Source: Actinoalloteichus_B caeruleus
GTDB lineage: Bacteria > Actinomycetota > Actinomycetes > Mycobacteriales > Pseudonocardiaceae
Strand: one strand, 5' to 3'
DNA length: 64,000 nucleotides
NCBI RefSeq assembly: GCF_000718005.1
Contig: NZ_JODV01000002.1
Position 1 is the first letter of the stretch; each line of letters opens with the position of its first letter. Under the pieces are notes generated by a model, which made no database searches, was not told the DNA's origin, and saw only the letters and a list, made by a program, of their open reading frames with translations. Both the position numbers and the translations under genes were made by a program. Positions 33,219 through 41,668 of this stretch are shown one piece after another.

Positions 33219-34448
33219 TCACCGCGGCGCGCGGCGCTCCACACCGGACGGCTGCTGGTTCGCCCGCCGGACGGCTCGCTGGACCATGCCCCGGATACCC
33301 GGGAGCTGGATGGCCCGCATCGCGAGGTCCCGTGCCCACACGTGCGCCTTCGTGGGCGGGGCGTACTGGCTCGTCCCCTTCCGCGCCAGTGCCTGCCGCT
33401 TCCGGACCTCAGCGCGCAGTGACGACTCCCAGTCGCTCAGCGCGGCCGGCAGGTCATCACCGTGGTCGGCGAGGGCGGCGGCGAGCCGGTCGGCGCCGGA
33501 CAGCGCCAGGCCCGCGCCCTGGCCGGCGAACAGCGTGACGCACCAGGCCGCGTCGCCGAGCAGCACGACCCGCCCCCGGCTCCAGCGGTCCGCCACGATC
33601 TGGCTGACCGAGTCGAAGTAGGCGAGGTCCGGGGAGGCGGCGAGTTGGCGGAGGACCTCGGGTACCGGGCCGCCCAGGTCACCGAACACCGAGGTCAGTG
33701 AACCCGTCGCCCCGCGCCCCAGTTCGCCCTCGACATCGGCGCAGCGGTAGGTGAGGAAGGCCGAGGACCGGCCCGGCCCCAGGTTGATGACGGCGGCGGT
33801 GCGGCCGGGGCCGATGAAGGTCGCGCTGGTCCGCTCCGGGACCTCCGGCGAGACCCGCTCCAGGGGGAGCGCGCCCACGACGTGCCGCAGGTCCACCCGG
33901 AAGTCGGCCTCGGGGCCGAACACGAGCTCACGGACCCCCGAGTGCAGGCCGTCGGCGCCGATGAGCAGGTCGGCGTCGACGATGTCACCGTCGCTCAGGG
34001 TGGCCTGGACCTGGTTGGTGTCCTGGTGGACGGCGCGGACGGTGGTACCGAAGCGGAACTCGGCGGCGCCCTCGGCCACGTCGTGGAGCGCTGATTCCAG
34101 GTCACCCCGGAACACGGTGACCGCCCGGCCGCCGAGGGCCGCCTGGGCGAGCGCGGCCGGAACGGTGAACTTGTGGCGTCCGTCGGCTCTGATGAGCACC
34201 GAGGTGAGGAATCCGAGGTCGCGTGCCCCGAGGGCGGGCAGGATGCCCAGGCGTTCGGCGGCGTCGTAGCCGGGGCCGGTCAGGTTCACCAGGTAGCCGC
34301 TGCTCCGCCGGGTGGGGGAGCGTTCCACCACGAGGACGTCCCAACCGCTGTGGCCGAGCCTGGTCGCGGCGGCCAGTCCCGCGATGCCCGCGCCGACGAC
34401 GACCGCTCGACGCCGCGTCGTCCCGGGCGTGGTGAAGTCGGGTGCCAT
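33219..34448 (-). CDS. FAD-dependent aromatic monooxygenase-like protein
   Basis: A 409-aa flavoprotein of the PHBH/TetX/UbiH group. The FAD-binding motif AVVVGAGIAGLAAATRLG spans about 15-32, an ERSP segment follows, the DG motif appears as LLIGADGLHSGVREL near 165-180, and the GD motif is VVLLGDAAWCVTLFAGQGAGLAL near 300-322. Hydroxylates an aromatic or polyketide substrate using NAD(P)H and O2. The start at 34446-34448 is fixed by GGAGGG 7 nt upstream; an ATG 15 nt earlier is less well placed. It is divergent from a TetR regulator, and two operator-like palindromes lie between them, so it is probably induced by its substrate. Confidence 0.93.
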   Translation of the reverse strand: MAPDFTTPGTTRRRAVVVGAGIAGLAAATRLGHSGWDVLVVERSPTRRSSGYLVNLTGPGYDAAERLGILPALGARDLGFLTSVLIRADGRHKFTVPAALAQAALGGRAVTVFRGDLESALHDVAEGAAEFRFGTTVRAVHQDTNQVQATLSDGDIVDADLLIGADGLHSGVRELVFGPEADFRVDLRHVVGALPLERVSPEVPERTSATFIGPGRTAAVINLGPGRSSAFLTYRCADVEGELGRGATGSLTSVFGDLGGPVPEVLRQLAASPDLAYFDSVSQIVADRWSRGRVVLLGDAAWCVTLFAGQGAGLALSGADRLAAALADHGDDLPAALSDWESSLRAEVRKRQALARKGTSQYAPPTKAHVWARDLAMRAIQLPGIRGMVQRAVRRANQQPSGVERRAPR

Positions 34449-34466
34449 GCCTGTTCCCTCCATGTA

Positions 34467-34504
34467 TGAGCACGTGTTCAAACTCAAGTATGAACGCGTG
34501 CTCA
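34467..34504. promoter_or_regulatory. Twin TetR-type operators
   Basis: Two 14-bp sites of the same palindromic sequence: TGAGCACGTGTTCA (34467-34480) and TGAACGCGTGCTCA (34491-34504). Each is symmetrical but for one pair, and the second matches the reverse complement of the first at all but one base. Centres are 24 bp apart. Together they form a larger inverted repeat starting 19 bp before the monooxygenase ATG. Confidence 0.7.
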
Positions 34505-34545
34505 TCTTGGGCTGGGTGCGGGTACCCCCACCTAGACTGGGGCCC

Positions 34546-35145
34546 GTGCCCAGAGGTGTCGCCATCCCGGAGATCCGCCAGGAACTGTTCGCGGCCGTCG
34601 AACGCGTCATCGGCCGGGACGGGCCCGGCCGGCTCAGCGGACGAGCCGTCACCACCGAGGCCGGAGTCGCCAGTGGCCTGCTCTACGCCCACTTCGCCGA
34701 CCTCGACGACTTCCTCGCCGCCTACGCGACCGATCGCGCCTTCCTGATCTCCGCCGGCACCTCGGCCCTCGCCGACCGGGCTGGCACCGGCGAGGTCGCC
34801 GGCAACCTGTGCGACGCGGTCACCGCCACACCGCTGACCAGCCTGCGGGCCGCCCTCACCCTCCTCGTCGCCAGGCCGGGACTGGTGGAACGGGTCCACG
34901 CCGTGCTCGGCCCCGGCAACAGCGGCCTCGACGCCCTCGAAACCGCCACCGCCCGCTACCTCACCGCCGAGCAACGGCTCGGCCGGATCGCCCCGACCGC
35001 GGATCCCGCCGCGCTCGCCCTCGCCGTGGTCGGGTCGTTCCACCACCTCGCGCTCACGGCCAACGCCGAGCAGGACGTCCCCGCCCGCCTCCGCCGCAGC
35101 GTCGCCGGCCTGCTGGCCCCCGTCACCTCGCCCGCTCCCGCGTGA
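34546..35145 (+). CDS. TetR-family regulator
   Basis: A 199-aa repressor. The N-terminal DNA-binding domain reads IRQELFAAVERVIGRDGPGRLSGRAVTTEAGVASGLLYAHFADLDDFLAAY (about 8-60), with the typical recognition helix before YAHF. The remaining Ala/Leu-rich helices form the ligand-binding and dimerisation domain. The GTG start lies 7 nt behind TAGACT (34533-34538), a leaderless arrangement. It is divergent from the FAD monooxygenase gene, with two near-identical 14-bp palindromes between them, and probably represses both genes until an aromatic or polyketide ligand binds. Confidence 0.93.
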   Translation: MPRGVAIPEIRQELFAAVERVIGRDGPGRLSGRAVTTEAGVASGLLYAHFADLDDFLAAYATDRAFLISAGTSALADRAGTGEVAGNLCDAVTATPLTSLRAALTLLVARPGLVERVHAVLGPGNSGLDALETATARYLTAEQRLGRIAPTADPAALALAVVGSFHHLALTANAEQDVPARLRRSVAGLLAPVTSPAPA

Positions 35146-35467
35146 CCCGGCCGGGAGCACGCGCGCCCGTTCCGACCTCGCCGGGCGGGCAGCCTGCCGC
35201 CTGAAGGTCCCGGCCCGGCCCCACCACCCGGAGAACCGGCGCGCGCACGCCGAGGCTCCCCGTCACCACCGAGGGTTCGGGAAGCCGGTCGAACGCCCAC
35301 GGACGTCCCGTCCCAGGGTTCCGGCGGTACGCCGACCTCGGCGTCCCCCGAACGCTCACGACCGTCGGGCCGGCCCCGGGAGCGGGCGGGCGACAACGGG
35401 ACGGAGGCGGAACTCCCCGGCGTCGGGCGCGCGGACCACGACAGAAGGGAAATGGCATCCTGACCGC
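35146..35467. other. Intergenic region between TetR and C39-like genes
   Basis: 322 bp with no gene on either strand that I can support; no clear terminator or promoter was picked out beyond weak A/T-containing steps near 35445-35460. Confidence 0.45.
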
Positions 35468-36379
35468 GTGTCCGAGACCACCTACGCCGGATCCGGTCCC
35501 TACTGCTACTCCCACTCGATGGCGATGATGATGGGGGCGGCCGCGCCGGACGTGGCGGTCATCGAGACCCTGACCGGAAGCCCGTACGGCATGCAGCTCA
35601 CCGAGGAAGCGACACCGTACTTCGACCCGGCCGGCTGGACCCCCGAGATCGGCATCGACCACGCCCTCACCGCCCTCGGCTGGTCAACGCACCGGAGCGG
35701 CGGAGGCGACGAACACGGAGCCCACGACCGCCTCCTGGGCGCCCTGGAAACCGGCCCCGTCCTGGTCGGCCCCGTCGAGATGGGACACCTGAGCTACCAA
35801 CCGGGCAAGACCGGTCCCCTCGGCGCCGACCACTACCTCGTCGCGATCGGCCACGAGGGGGGACACCTGGTCCTGCACGACCCCCAGGGATACCCGTACG
35901 CGCGCCTGCCCTGGGCCCAGTTCCGGGACGCGTGGCGCGCGGACACCGTGGACTACGCCACCCCGTTCACCATGCGCACACGGTTCGTCCGCGAACGAGA
36001 CGTCGCCCCCGCCGACGCCCTCCGCGCCTCCCCACCCCGCGCCCTCCACTGGCTGCGAGGCGACACCGCCCCGCCCGGCGCCCTCGCCAACCACGACGCC
36101 GCCCTCGCGCTCGCCGACCTCCTCAGCACACGGCCCGAGGACGTCCAGGAACACCTCATCCACTTCGCGGTGCGCGTGGGAGCGCGGCGACTCGCCGACG
36201 CGGCCCACTGCCTCCGCACCGTCGACCTCCCCGAGGCGTCCCGCGTCCTCACCCGGCAGGCCCGGCTCGTCGGTGCCCTGCAACACCCCCTCGTCACCGG
36301 GGACACCGCCACCGCCGCGCGCCTCCTGGTCGACCTCGCCCCCACCTACGAGGAACTGCGCGCGAGCATCCAGCTGTGA
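35468..36379 (+). CDS. C39/BtrH-N-like papain-fold protein
   Basis: A 303-aa protein of unknown role. The N-terminal 190 residues look like a papain-fold domain: YAGSGPYCYSHSMAMMMG places a Cys (residue 13) at the head of a helix, and DHYLVAIGHEGGHLVLHDPQG supplies the His (His near 122) and Asp/Asn of a possible triad. This pattern fits the C39-like/BtrH-N group, whose members are peptidases or acyl/aminoacyl transferases. The C-terminal third is helical (HDAALALADLLSTRPEDVQEHLIHFAVRVGARR) and probably a separate helper domain. There is no signal peptide, so it acts in the cytoplasm. It stands alone, convergent with the efflux operon. Fold assignment is moderate; activity is unknown. Confidence 0.7.
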   Translation: MSETTYAGSGPYCYSHSMAMMMGAAAPDVAVIETLTGSPYGMQLTEEATPYFDPAGWTPEIGIDHALTALGWSTHRSGGGDEHGAHDRLLGALETGPVLVGPVEMGHLSYQPGKTGPLGADHYLVAIGHEGGHLVLHDPQGYPYARLPWAQFRDAWRADTVDYATPFTMRTRFVRERDVAPADALRASPPRALHWLRGDTAPPGALANHDAALALADLLSTRPEDVQEHLIHFAVRVGARRLADAAHCLRTVDLPEASRVLTRQARLVGALQHPLVTGDTATAARLLVDLAPTYEELRASIQL

Positions 36380-36496
36380 CGCGCACGGACGTCGTCGTCC
36401 TCCCGACCGCACGGTCCACACCCGACCCGGCGGCCGCACGGGGGCCACGGGGACCAGTGGGAGGAGACCGGGCGGCGCGGGAGGACCGCCAGACGG

Positions 36497-37324
36497 TCAG
36501 CTCGGGTGCTCGCGACCGTACAGCTTCCGCGACCAGAGATACCCGCCCAGCGTGATGAGCGCGCACCAGCCGAGAGCGACCCAGCCGTGGTGGCCGACCG
36601 GCTGGTCCATCAGCAGGCCGCGCAGCGTCTCGATGATCGGGGTGAACGGCTGGTACTCGGCGAACCAGCGCAGCCCGGCGGGCATCGAGTCGGTGGGGAC
36701 GAATCCGCTGCTGAGGAAGGGCAGCAGGATCAACGGCATCGGCAGGTTGCTCGCGGTCTCCACACTCCTGCTGACCTGACCGAGAGCCACCGAGAGCCAC
36801 ACGAGGGCGAAGGTCACCACGGCGAGGAAACCCGTGGTCGCCAGCCAGCCGCCCAGCCCGGCCTCGGGCCGGAAACCGATGAGCAGCGCCACGCCCATCA
36901 CGATCGCCAGGCTGAGGAAGGCCTGGACCAGGCTCCCGACGACGTGGCCGGTCAGGACCGAGACCCGGGCGATGTGCATGGTGCGGAACCGGGCGATGAT
37001 CCCCTCGGTCAGGTCCATGGCGATCGAGATGGCGGTGCCCTGCACCGTCGAGGTGATGGTCATCAGGAGGATGGCCGGTACGACGTAGGTGAGGTACTCG
37101 GACCGTCCGCCGGGGCCTTCGCTGATCCCGGCGCCCAACGCTCCGCCGAAGACGTACACGAACAGCAGGAGGAACACGATCGGCATCCCGACGAGCACCA
37201 GGGTCGCCGACGGGTACCGGAGCATGTGCCGGAGGTTGCGGCGCGACATCGTCGCCGAATCCCGCAACGGGTGGAACCGGAGGGCGGCGGGCGCCGGGCC
37301 GGGGAGGGAAGGTGCGGTGCCCAT
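36497..37324 (-). CDS. ABC-2 type efflux permease (DrrB-like)
   Basis: A 275-aa membrane protein with six hydrophobic segments. The family landmarks are FVYVFGGALG near residue 55, the TYVVPAILLMTI segment, and the closing signature PLILLPFLSSGFVPTDSMP, followed by EYQPFTPIIETLRGLL. Members pump drugs or lipids outward together with a DrrA-type ATPase. Its ATG overlaps the stop codon of the ATPase gene by one base (TGATG), so the two are translated together. It is the last gene of a four-gene unit running RHH regulator, DUF4097, ATPase, permease. Confidence 0.93.
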   Translation of the reverse strand: MGTAPSLPGPAPAALRFHPLRDSATMSRRNLRHMLRYPSATLVLVGMPIVFLLLFVYVFGGALGAGISEGPGGRSEYLTYVVPAILLMTITSTVQGTAISIAMDLTEGIIARFRTMHIARVSVLTGHVVGSLVQAFLSLAIVMGVALLIGFRPEAGLGGWLATTGFLAVVTFALVWLSVALGQVSRSVETASNLPMPLILLPFLSSGFVPTDSMPAGLRWFAEYQPFTPIIETLRGLLMDQPVGHHGWVALGWCALITLGGYLWSRKLYGREHPS

Positions 37325-38280
37325 CAGGTGCTCACCTTCTCGGCGCCGGGCTGGCCGGTCAGGGCAAGGAAGACGTCGTCGAGGTCGGGGGTGCGCACGG
37401 ACAGCTCCTCGACCTCGATACTCGGGTCGTCGAGCCTGCTGAGCACTCCCCGCAACGACCGGAGACCGCCGTCGCTGGGCACGCGCAGGGCAAGCGTGCC
37501 GTTGTCCCGCGAGGACGTGTCGAGCGCGCGTTCGGCATTCTCGAGGCTGGTCGGGTCCGCGAACCGCAGGAGCACGTGGCCCCCGGGGACGAGCCGTTTC
37601 AGCTCCTCCGCCGTGCCCTCCGCGACCAGCCTCCCGTGGTGGAGGACGCCGATCCGATCCGCCAGTTCGTCGGCTTCCTCGAGGTACTGGGTGGTGAGGA
37701 AGACGGTCACCCCGGTGGACACCAGGTCGCGGACGATCCGCCACATCGCCCGGCGACTCCGGGGATCCAAGCCGGTGGTCGGTTCGTCGAGGAAGATCAC
37801 CTGGGGGTCGCCGACCAGGGTCATCGCGAGGTCGAGCCGCCGCCGCATACCTCCCGAGTAGGTGGACGCCGGGCGCTGAGCGGCGTCCACCAGGTCGAAC
37901 CGCCGCAGGAGCTCAGCGGCGCGCCGCCGGCCGTCACGTCGGGGCCAGTGGTGCAGGTCCGCCATCAGGAGTAGGTTCTCCTCACCGGTGAGGAGGGAGT
38001 CCACCGCCGAGAACTGGCCGGTGACGCCGATCGCCGCGCGCACCGCGTCGGGTTCGGACGCCAGGTCGTGCCCGCGGACCCGCGCGGAGCCGCCGTCGGA
38101 GGCGGCCAGGGTGGACAGGATCCTGACGGTGGTGGACTTGCCAGCGCCGTTCGCGCCGAGCAGGGAGTACACCGTCCCGGCGGGGACGGTGAGGTCGAGC
38201 CCGTCGAGCACGACGTGCTCGCCGAAGGATTTCCGAAGCCCGGTGACCGAGATCGCCGTCTCAGGGGGTGCGGTCGCCAT
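37324..38280 (-). CDS. ABC transporter ATP-binding protein (DrrA-like)
   Basis: A 318-aa ATPase of the daunorubicin-resistance class. Walker A is LLGANGAGKSTT (about 40-51), the signature is YSGGMRRRLDLAM, Walker B is VIFLDEPTTGLDP, and the Q-loop and switch His position reads FLTTQYLEEAD (Gln in place of His, normal for this class). The C-terminal extension of about 90 residues, ending in TPDLDDVFLALTG, is the DrrA regulatory domain. GAAGGAC precedes the ATG. It drives export by the overlapping permease. The substrate is unknown; the closeness of a ligand-type regulator suggests a toxic compound or antibiotic. Confidence 0.95.
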   Translation of the reverse strand: MATAPPETAISVTGLRKSFGEHVVLDGLDLTVPAGTVYSLLGANGAGKSTTVRILSTLAASDGGSARVRGHDLASEPDAVRAAIGVTGQFSAVDSLLTGEENLLLMADLHHWPRRDGRRRAAELLRRFDLVDAAQRPASTYSGGMRRRLDLAMTLVGDPQVIFLDEPTTGLDPRSRRAMWRIVRDLVSTGVTVFLTTQYLEEADELADRIGVLHHGRLVAEGTAEELKRLVPGGHVLLRFADPTSLENAERALDTSSRDNGTLALRVPSDGGLRSLRGVLSRLDDPSIEVEELSVRTPDLDDVFLALTGQPGAEKVST

Positions 38281-38311
38281 GGTTGTCCTTCCGTGTTGGG
38301 GTGGGCGACGA

Positions 38312-39160
38312 TCAGGCACGGCTGATCGTGATGTCGCCGTGGGAGGTACGGGCACGGACGTCGACGGTCGACTCGGAGCCCTCCGGGCCCGAGGCCTCGT
38401 CCAGCAGGTTGCGCACTCGCCCGAACTTGGTGAACACCTCGAGCCAGGCGGCGGTACCGTCGGCGATGCCGACCTCGATCTCGCCGAGCGCGGACTCGAG
38501 CGTGACGGAGTCGCGAGTGGCCTCGTCCAGCCGGATGCTCCCGTTGGCGGTCTTCGCGATTACCCCGGCCTCCGCCCGCCCGACGGAGATGCCCCCGTTC
38601 GACGAGCTCAACCGGGCGTGACCCCCGACCGCGCCGAGGTGGATGTCGCCGTTGGAGTTCCTCACGACCGAGGTGCCCTCGACCCGGCCGAGGCTCACCT
38701 GCCCGGATCCGGTGTGGATCTCGATGTCCCCCTCGGTTCGGGTCACGGTGACGTGGCCGTGCCCCGTCTCCAGCCGCAGCGGACCGGTGTGTTCGAGGTG
38801 GACGTTCCCCATCGAGGTCCTGAACCGGGTCTCCGCCAGCCGGCCGACGCACGTCAGGTCGCCGAGCTGCACCGAGCCGGTCAGGCGGGAACCGGTGGGC
38901 AGCTCGACGACCACGTCGACCGACCGGGTCCTCCGGGAGAAGTCGAATACGGGCGCCCTCGGCCCCTGGACGCGCAGTACACCGTCGGTGTACTCGACGC
39001 TGACCCGCTGGGCGGCCCGCACGTCGGAGTCGTCGGACTCGTCGGTCGGGCGCACCTCGACCCACGTGTCGGCTCGGTCGCTCGCGATGATCCGCGTTTC
39101 GCTGGTGACGCCGAGTTCGATCAGGACGGCGATGGGTTCGGGCGTGTCGAATCTGGGCAT
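38312..39160 (-). CDS. DUF4097 beta-strand repeat protein
   Basis: A 282-aa all-beta protein. From about residue 90 onward it consists of repeated units of roughly 18-20 residues with a G/N-x-[IV]-x-[VL] rhythm, for example TSMGNVHLEH, TGHGHVTVTRTEGDIEIH, SNGDIHLGAV and SHGDITIS, which should stack as a right-handed beta-helix (DUF4097/adhesin type). There is no signal peptide, which is unusual for a beta-helix and suggests a cytoplasmic role, perhaps in regulation. Of two ATG codons (39164-39166 and 39158-39160), the second has better spacing from CGGGGA. It lies between the RHH regulator and the DrrA-like ATPase and is surely coexpressed with them. Confidence 0.85.
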   Translation of the reverse strand: MPRFDTPEPIAVLIELGVTSETRIIASDRADTWVEVRPTDESDDSDVRAAQRVSVEYTDGVLRVQGPRAPVFDFSRRTRSVDVVVELPTGSRLTGSVQLGDLTCVGRLAETRFRTSMGNVHLEHTGPLRLETGHGHVTVTRTEGDIEIHTGSGQVSLGRVEGTSVVRNSNGDIHLGAVGGHARLSSSNGGISVGRAEAGVIAKTANGSIRLDEATRDSVTLESALGEIEVGIADGTAAWLEVFTKFGRVRNLLDEASGPEGSESTVDVRARTSHGDITISRA

Positions 39161-39227
39161 GGTCATCCCCCGTGACGTGGTGGTGGGGCGTTCCCGTGGG
39201 TCGGGACGTGTGTCGGAGGTGGCGCGG

Positions 39228-39749
39228 TCAGCGGACCCAGCCGGTGAAGCCCTGCCTGCCGCGTGTGCCACGGCTGGCGTGCTCGGAGCGCGGGTCGCCC
39301 TCGGGCTGGCGCAGGGCGGCGGCGGCGGCGCGGACCAGCCAGGAGTTGACCGAGCGGCCCTCCGCGGCGGCGGCCTCCTCCACCGCTGCCTTCAGCGGTT
39401 CGGGCAGCCGGACGTTGATGCGCGTCGTCGGCCCGTCCTCGGGAATCGGCGGAACCTTCTCCGTCGTCGTGGTCCCACCAGCGGCCGAGTCGGCGAGGGG
39501 GTCGCTGGGCGGTGGGGTCACGACGAACTCCGGGTCGCGTCCGCGCAGGCGCACTTCCACCGACCCTGGGGCCAGCTCCCGGGTGATCTCGTCCGAGGCG
39601 GCGGAGAGGGTGTCCAGCAGGGTCATGCGGATCGCCGACTCGAGCGGGCCGGTCAGGCGCTCGACCAGCGCACGTGACTCCTCACCGCCGGCGTCGGCGA
39701 GTGCCGCCAACTCGCGGCCCAACTGGCCCACGTACGTGGTCAAGTCCAT
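39228..39749 (-). CDS. HicB-like protein with ribbon-helix-helix domain; candidate repressor of the efflux operon
   Basis: A 173-aa protein. The first 65 residues are helical (MDLTTYVGQLGRELAALADAGG and onward), a Pro/Thr/Asp-rich linker follows, and a ribbon-helix-helix DNA-binding unit occupies about 110-147 (TRINVRLPEPLKAAVEEAAAAEGRSVNSWLVRAAAAAL). Such proteins are often labelled HicB antitoxins, but no HicA-type toxin is next to it; the gene heads an efflux operon instead. A dense array of palindromes lies immediately upstream (39752-39797), which fits an autorepressor. The start ATG sits beside the first palindrome. Confidence 0.85.
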   Translation of the reverse strand: MDLTTYVGQLGRELAALADAGGEESRALVERLTGPLESAIRMTLLDTLSAASDEITRELAPGSVEVRLRGRDPEFVVTPPPSDPLADSAAGGTTTTEKVPPIPEDGPTTRINVRLPEPLKAAVEEAAAAEGRSVNSWLVRAAAAALRQPEGDPRSEHASRGTRGRQGFTGWVR

Positions 39750-39751
39750 GA

Positions 39752-39797
39752 TGCCATCATGGCACCACTTTGGCTCATTGCCAAGGTTCTTGGCTCA
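39752..39797 (-). promoter_or_regulatory. Operator array of the RHH/efflux operon
   Basis: A perfect 13-bp palindrome TGCCATCATGGCA (39752-39764) is followed by TTGGC-TCATT-GCCAA (39770-39784) and GCCAAG-GTT-CTTGGC (39780-39794), which share an arm. TTGGCTCA recurs exactly 20 bp apart (39770-39777 and 39790-39797). Dimeric RHH repressors bind such arrays cooperatively. The array begins 3 bp before the start codon. Confidence 0.65.
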
Positions 39798-40064
39798 GAT
39801 CGATCTCGCGAGTGCCTTCGCGCGAACCTTCCCGAGGAACACCCGCTGGTCGCAGGACGGCCGCTCGCCGAGGTGAGGCGCGACGGACGACGAGCTCACG
39901 TGATCGCTCGCCCGCCGTGAGGACCGACCCACTCGCCGTCCTGGGAGTGTCGGTCGGCGGGCACCGGCGTCCATCTCGCCCCCGCGAACCCCCGCGTTCC
40001 AGAAGTCGTTCGCGAGCAACGCGGCGCGGCGAGGATCCTGTCCGTATCCGAGGAGTGGGGGCGC
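39798..40064. other. Divergent region between the efflux operon and the grpB-like pseudogene
   Basis: Together with the operator array this makes a 315-bp intergenic interval. No further gene seen; GAGGAG at about 40049-40054 is the ribosome site of the grpB-like gene. Confidence 0.45.
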
Positions 40065-40633
40065 ATGTCGAGTGGAGGCGAGGAACGCCTGGCCGAGATG
40101 ACCGTCGGGGCGGTCCGGCCGCACCACGCGAGCATCGAGATCGTCGACCCCGACCCGCGGTGGGCCCGGCTGTTCCACCAGGAGGCCACCAGGATCCGGG
40201 AGGCACTGGGGGACCGGGCGCTGGCGGTCGAGCACGTCGGATCGACCGCCGTCCCCTCGCTCGCCGCGAAGCCGATCATCGACATCGTCCTCGCCGTCGC
40301 GGACTCCACCGCGGAGTCCCACTACGTGCCCGACCCGGAAGCGGCCGGGTACGTACTGCGCATCCGAGAACCCGACTGGTTCCACCACCGCCTGCTGAAG
40401 GGAACGGCCCCCGACGTCAACCTGCACGTCCTCACCGCCGGTTGCTCTGAGATCGACCGCATGACCGCATGACCGCGTTCCGCGACCACCTCCGCGCGAA
40501 CGCCGACGACAGGCGGAGGTACGAAGCCGTCAAACGTGAGCTCGCGCGACGGACCTGGCGACACGTCCAGGACTACGCCGACGCCAAGGGGGACATCGTC
40601 CAGGAGATCCACCGGGCCATCGCCAGGGGAGGG
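40065..40633 (+). pseudogene. GrpB/UPF0157 family gene split by an 8-bp duplication
   Basis: The GrpB family is a nucleotidyltransferase-fold group of about 170-190 aa. The first 135 codons give a good match (VEHVGSTAVPSLAAKPIIDIVLAV, DWFHHRLLKGT, NLHVLTAGCSEIDRM) and then stop at TGA 40470-40472. The rest of the family sequence resumes in another frame (FRDHLRANADDRRRYEAVKREL, then TWRHVQDYADAKGDIV). The cause is visible: ATGACCGC at 40461-40468 is repeated at 40469-40476, and removing one copy restores a continuous protein. The second half starts at an ATG that overlaps the TGA (ATGA), so it could still be translated by coupling and yield a two-piece protein. The downstream frame runs on open to 41059, beyond the normal family end near 40633. 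Confidence 0.85.
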
Positions 40634-41038
40634 AAGCCGAGCGGGCCAGGGGCTGACCGCCGCCGCTCGGAGCGCCCGATCCTCGGGCGTGGGGGCAAGG
40701 AATGGCGCGGTAGGCCTGTCCGTCAACCGGGAACGCCCTGCCGTGACCTGGCCGTTCTCGGCCTGCTCGCGTTCACGCCAGGAGGCCCGAGGAGTTCGGC
40801 CTCCCACAGGCCCTCGCGGCGCCAGTCCCGCGCCGGCGCTGTCCGCGTGGGACGCGGCCCGGACCCAGCAGTGCGGAGATCGCTCGACACGAACCGAGCG
40901 GCCCACGTCATCACCCGTCCCGCCTGGCCGTCCTTCCGTTCCGGGCGAGGACAGCAGTGCTCCCGCCGGCCGCCCCAAGGCCCGCGTGCGCACGGGTACT
41001 CCACGACGCGCCGTGGGGCGACCTGGAACGCTCCCCGC
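40634..41038. other. Stretch after the grpB-like pseudogene
   Basis: About 400 bp with no recognisable gene. The frame of the second GrpB half stays open through it, but its translation is low-complexity Arg/Pro/Ser and unlike the family. Nothing else is seen. Confidence 0.4.
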
Positions 41039-41668
41039 TCAGCCCTCGGCGACGGGTAGGACCGGCTGGCGGAGGATGGTGCGCAGTTTCGCCGGCGCCA
41101 CCTTCCGGAAGTCACTGAGGTAGATCTCGTGGTGCTTGCCCACCATGCGGAGTTGGTTGTCGGGTACGAACTCGTGGTGCAACCGGTTGAGCACCGCCGT
41201 CTCGTCGTCGAAGGACCCGACGTGCAGGGTCTGGACGCACCGGCCCTCGGACAGTGGTTCCAACCGGACTCCGTCGAGGCGAGCCGGCGGCTTCCTCGTC
41301 CCGACCTGCCGCACGGCCGTGGTGAACATGTCCTGGTCGATCCAGTCCGGAACCATGATCATCATCGTCCAGTCCCACCGGGACTTGTCCCGTGAGGACG
41401 TGAAGGAGTCGAGGTCCTCCGCCCACCACAGGCCTTCCAGCGGCATGACGACGTAGTCCTGCCCGAGGTCCCGCTTGCTCGCCATCTTCAGCTTGTAGGC
41501 GACCGGGTAAAGGGCCTCGACCGCCTCCGAGAACGCCGGCGAGGTGTTCGGGTCCCCGTGGCCGTCGACCATCAGGTACCGCAGATCAGGTACGTCGATG
41601 ATCCGGAACTGGTCCTGCTTCGCCTGGTAGGCGTCGAGGCTCTTCTTGAAGTCGGTCTTGTTCGTCAT
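41039..41668 (-). CDS. GyrI-like small-molecule-binding domain protein
   Basis: A 209-aa protein of the GyrI-like/SBP superfamily (two SHS2 modules). Landmarks are FRIIDVPDLRYLMVDGHGDPN near 22-42, YPVAYKLKMASK, a WAEDLDSF segment, the WTMMIMVPDWI strand and LHVGSFDDETAVLNRLHHEF, ending HHEIYLSDFRK. Such domains bind or hydrolyse small cyclic or drug-like compounds; the E. coli relative SbmC/GyrI protects gyrase. It is encoded with, and overlaps by 83 bp, a PadR regulator gene, so it is probably regulated together with it and serves as a ligand sequestering or sensing partner. Confidence 0.92.
   Translation of the reverse strand: MTNKTDFKKSLDAYQAKQDQFRIIDVPDLRYLMVDGHGDPNTSPAFSEAVEALYPVAYKLKMASKRDLGQDYVVMPLEGLWWAEDLDSFTSSRDKSRWDWTMMIMVPDWIDQDMFTTAVRQVGTRKPPARLDGVRLEPLSEGRCVQTLHVGSFDDETAVLNRLHHEFVPDNQLRMVGKHHEIYLSDFRKVAPAKLRTILRQPVLPVAEG

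Noticed and set aside
39228..39749. HicAB toxin-antitoxin system
   Set aside because: Only a HicB-like RHH protein is present; no HicA-sized toxin gene adjoins it.
40469..41059. Independent 196-aa gene
   Set aside because: Its first 55 residues are the displaced C-terminus of GrpB; the remainder is low-complexity and unlike a protein.
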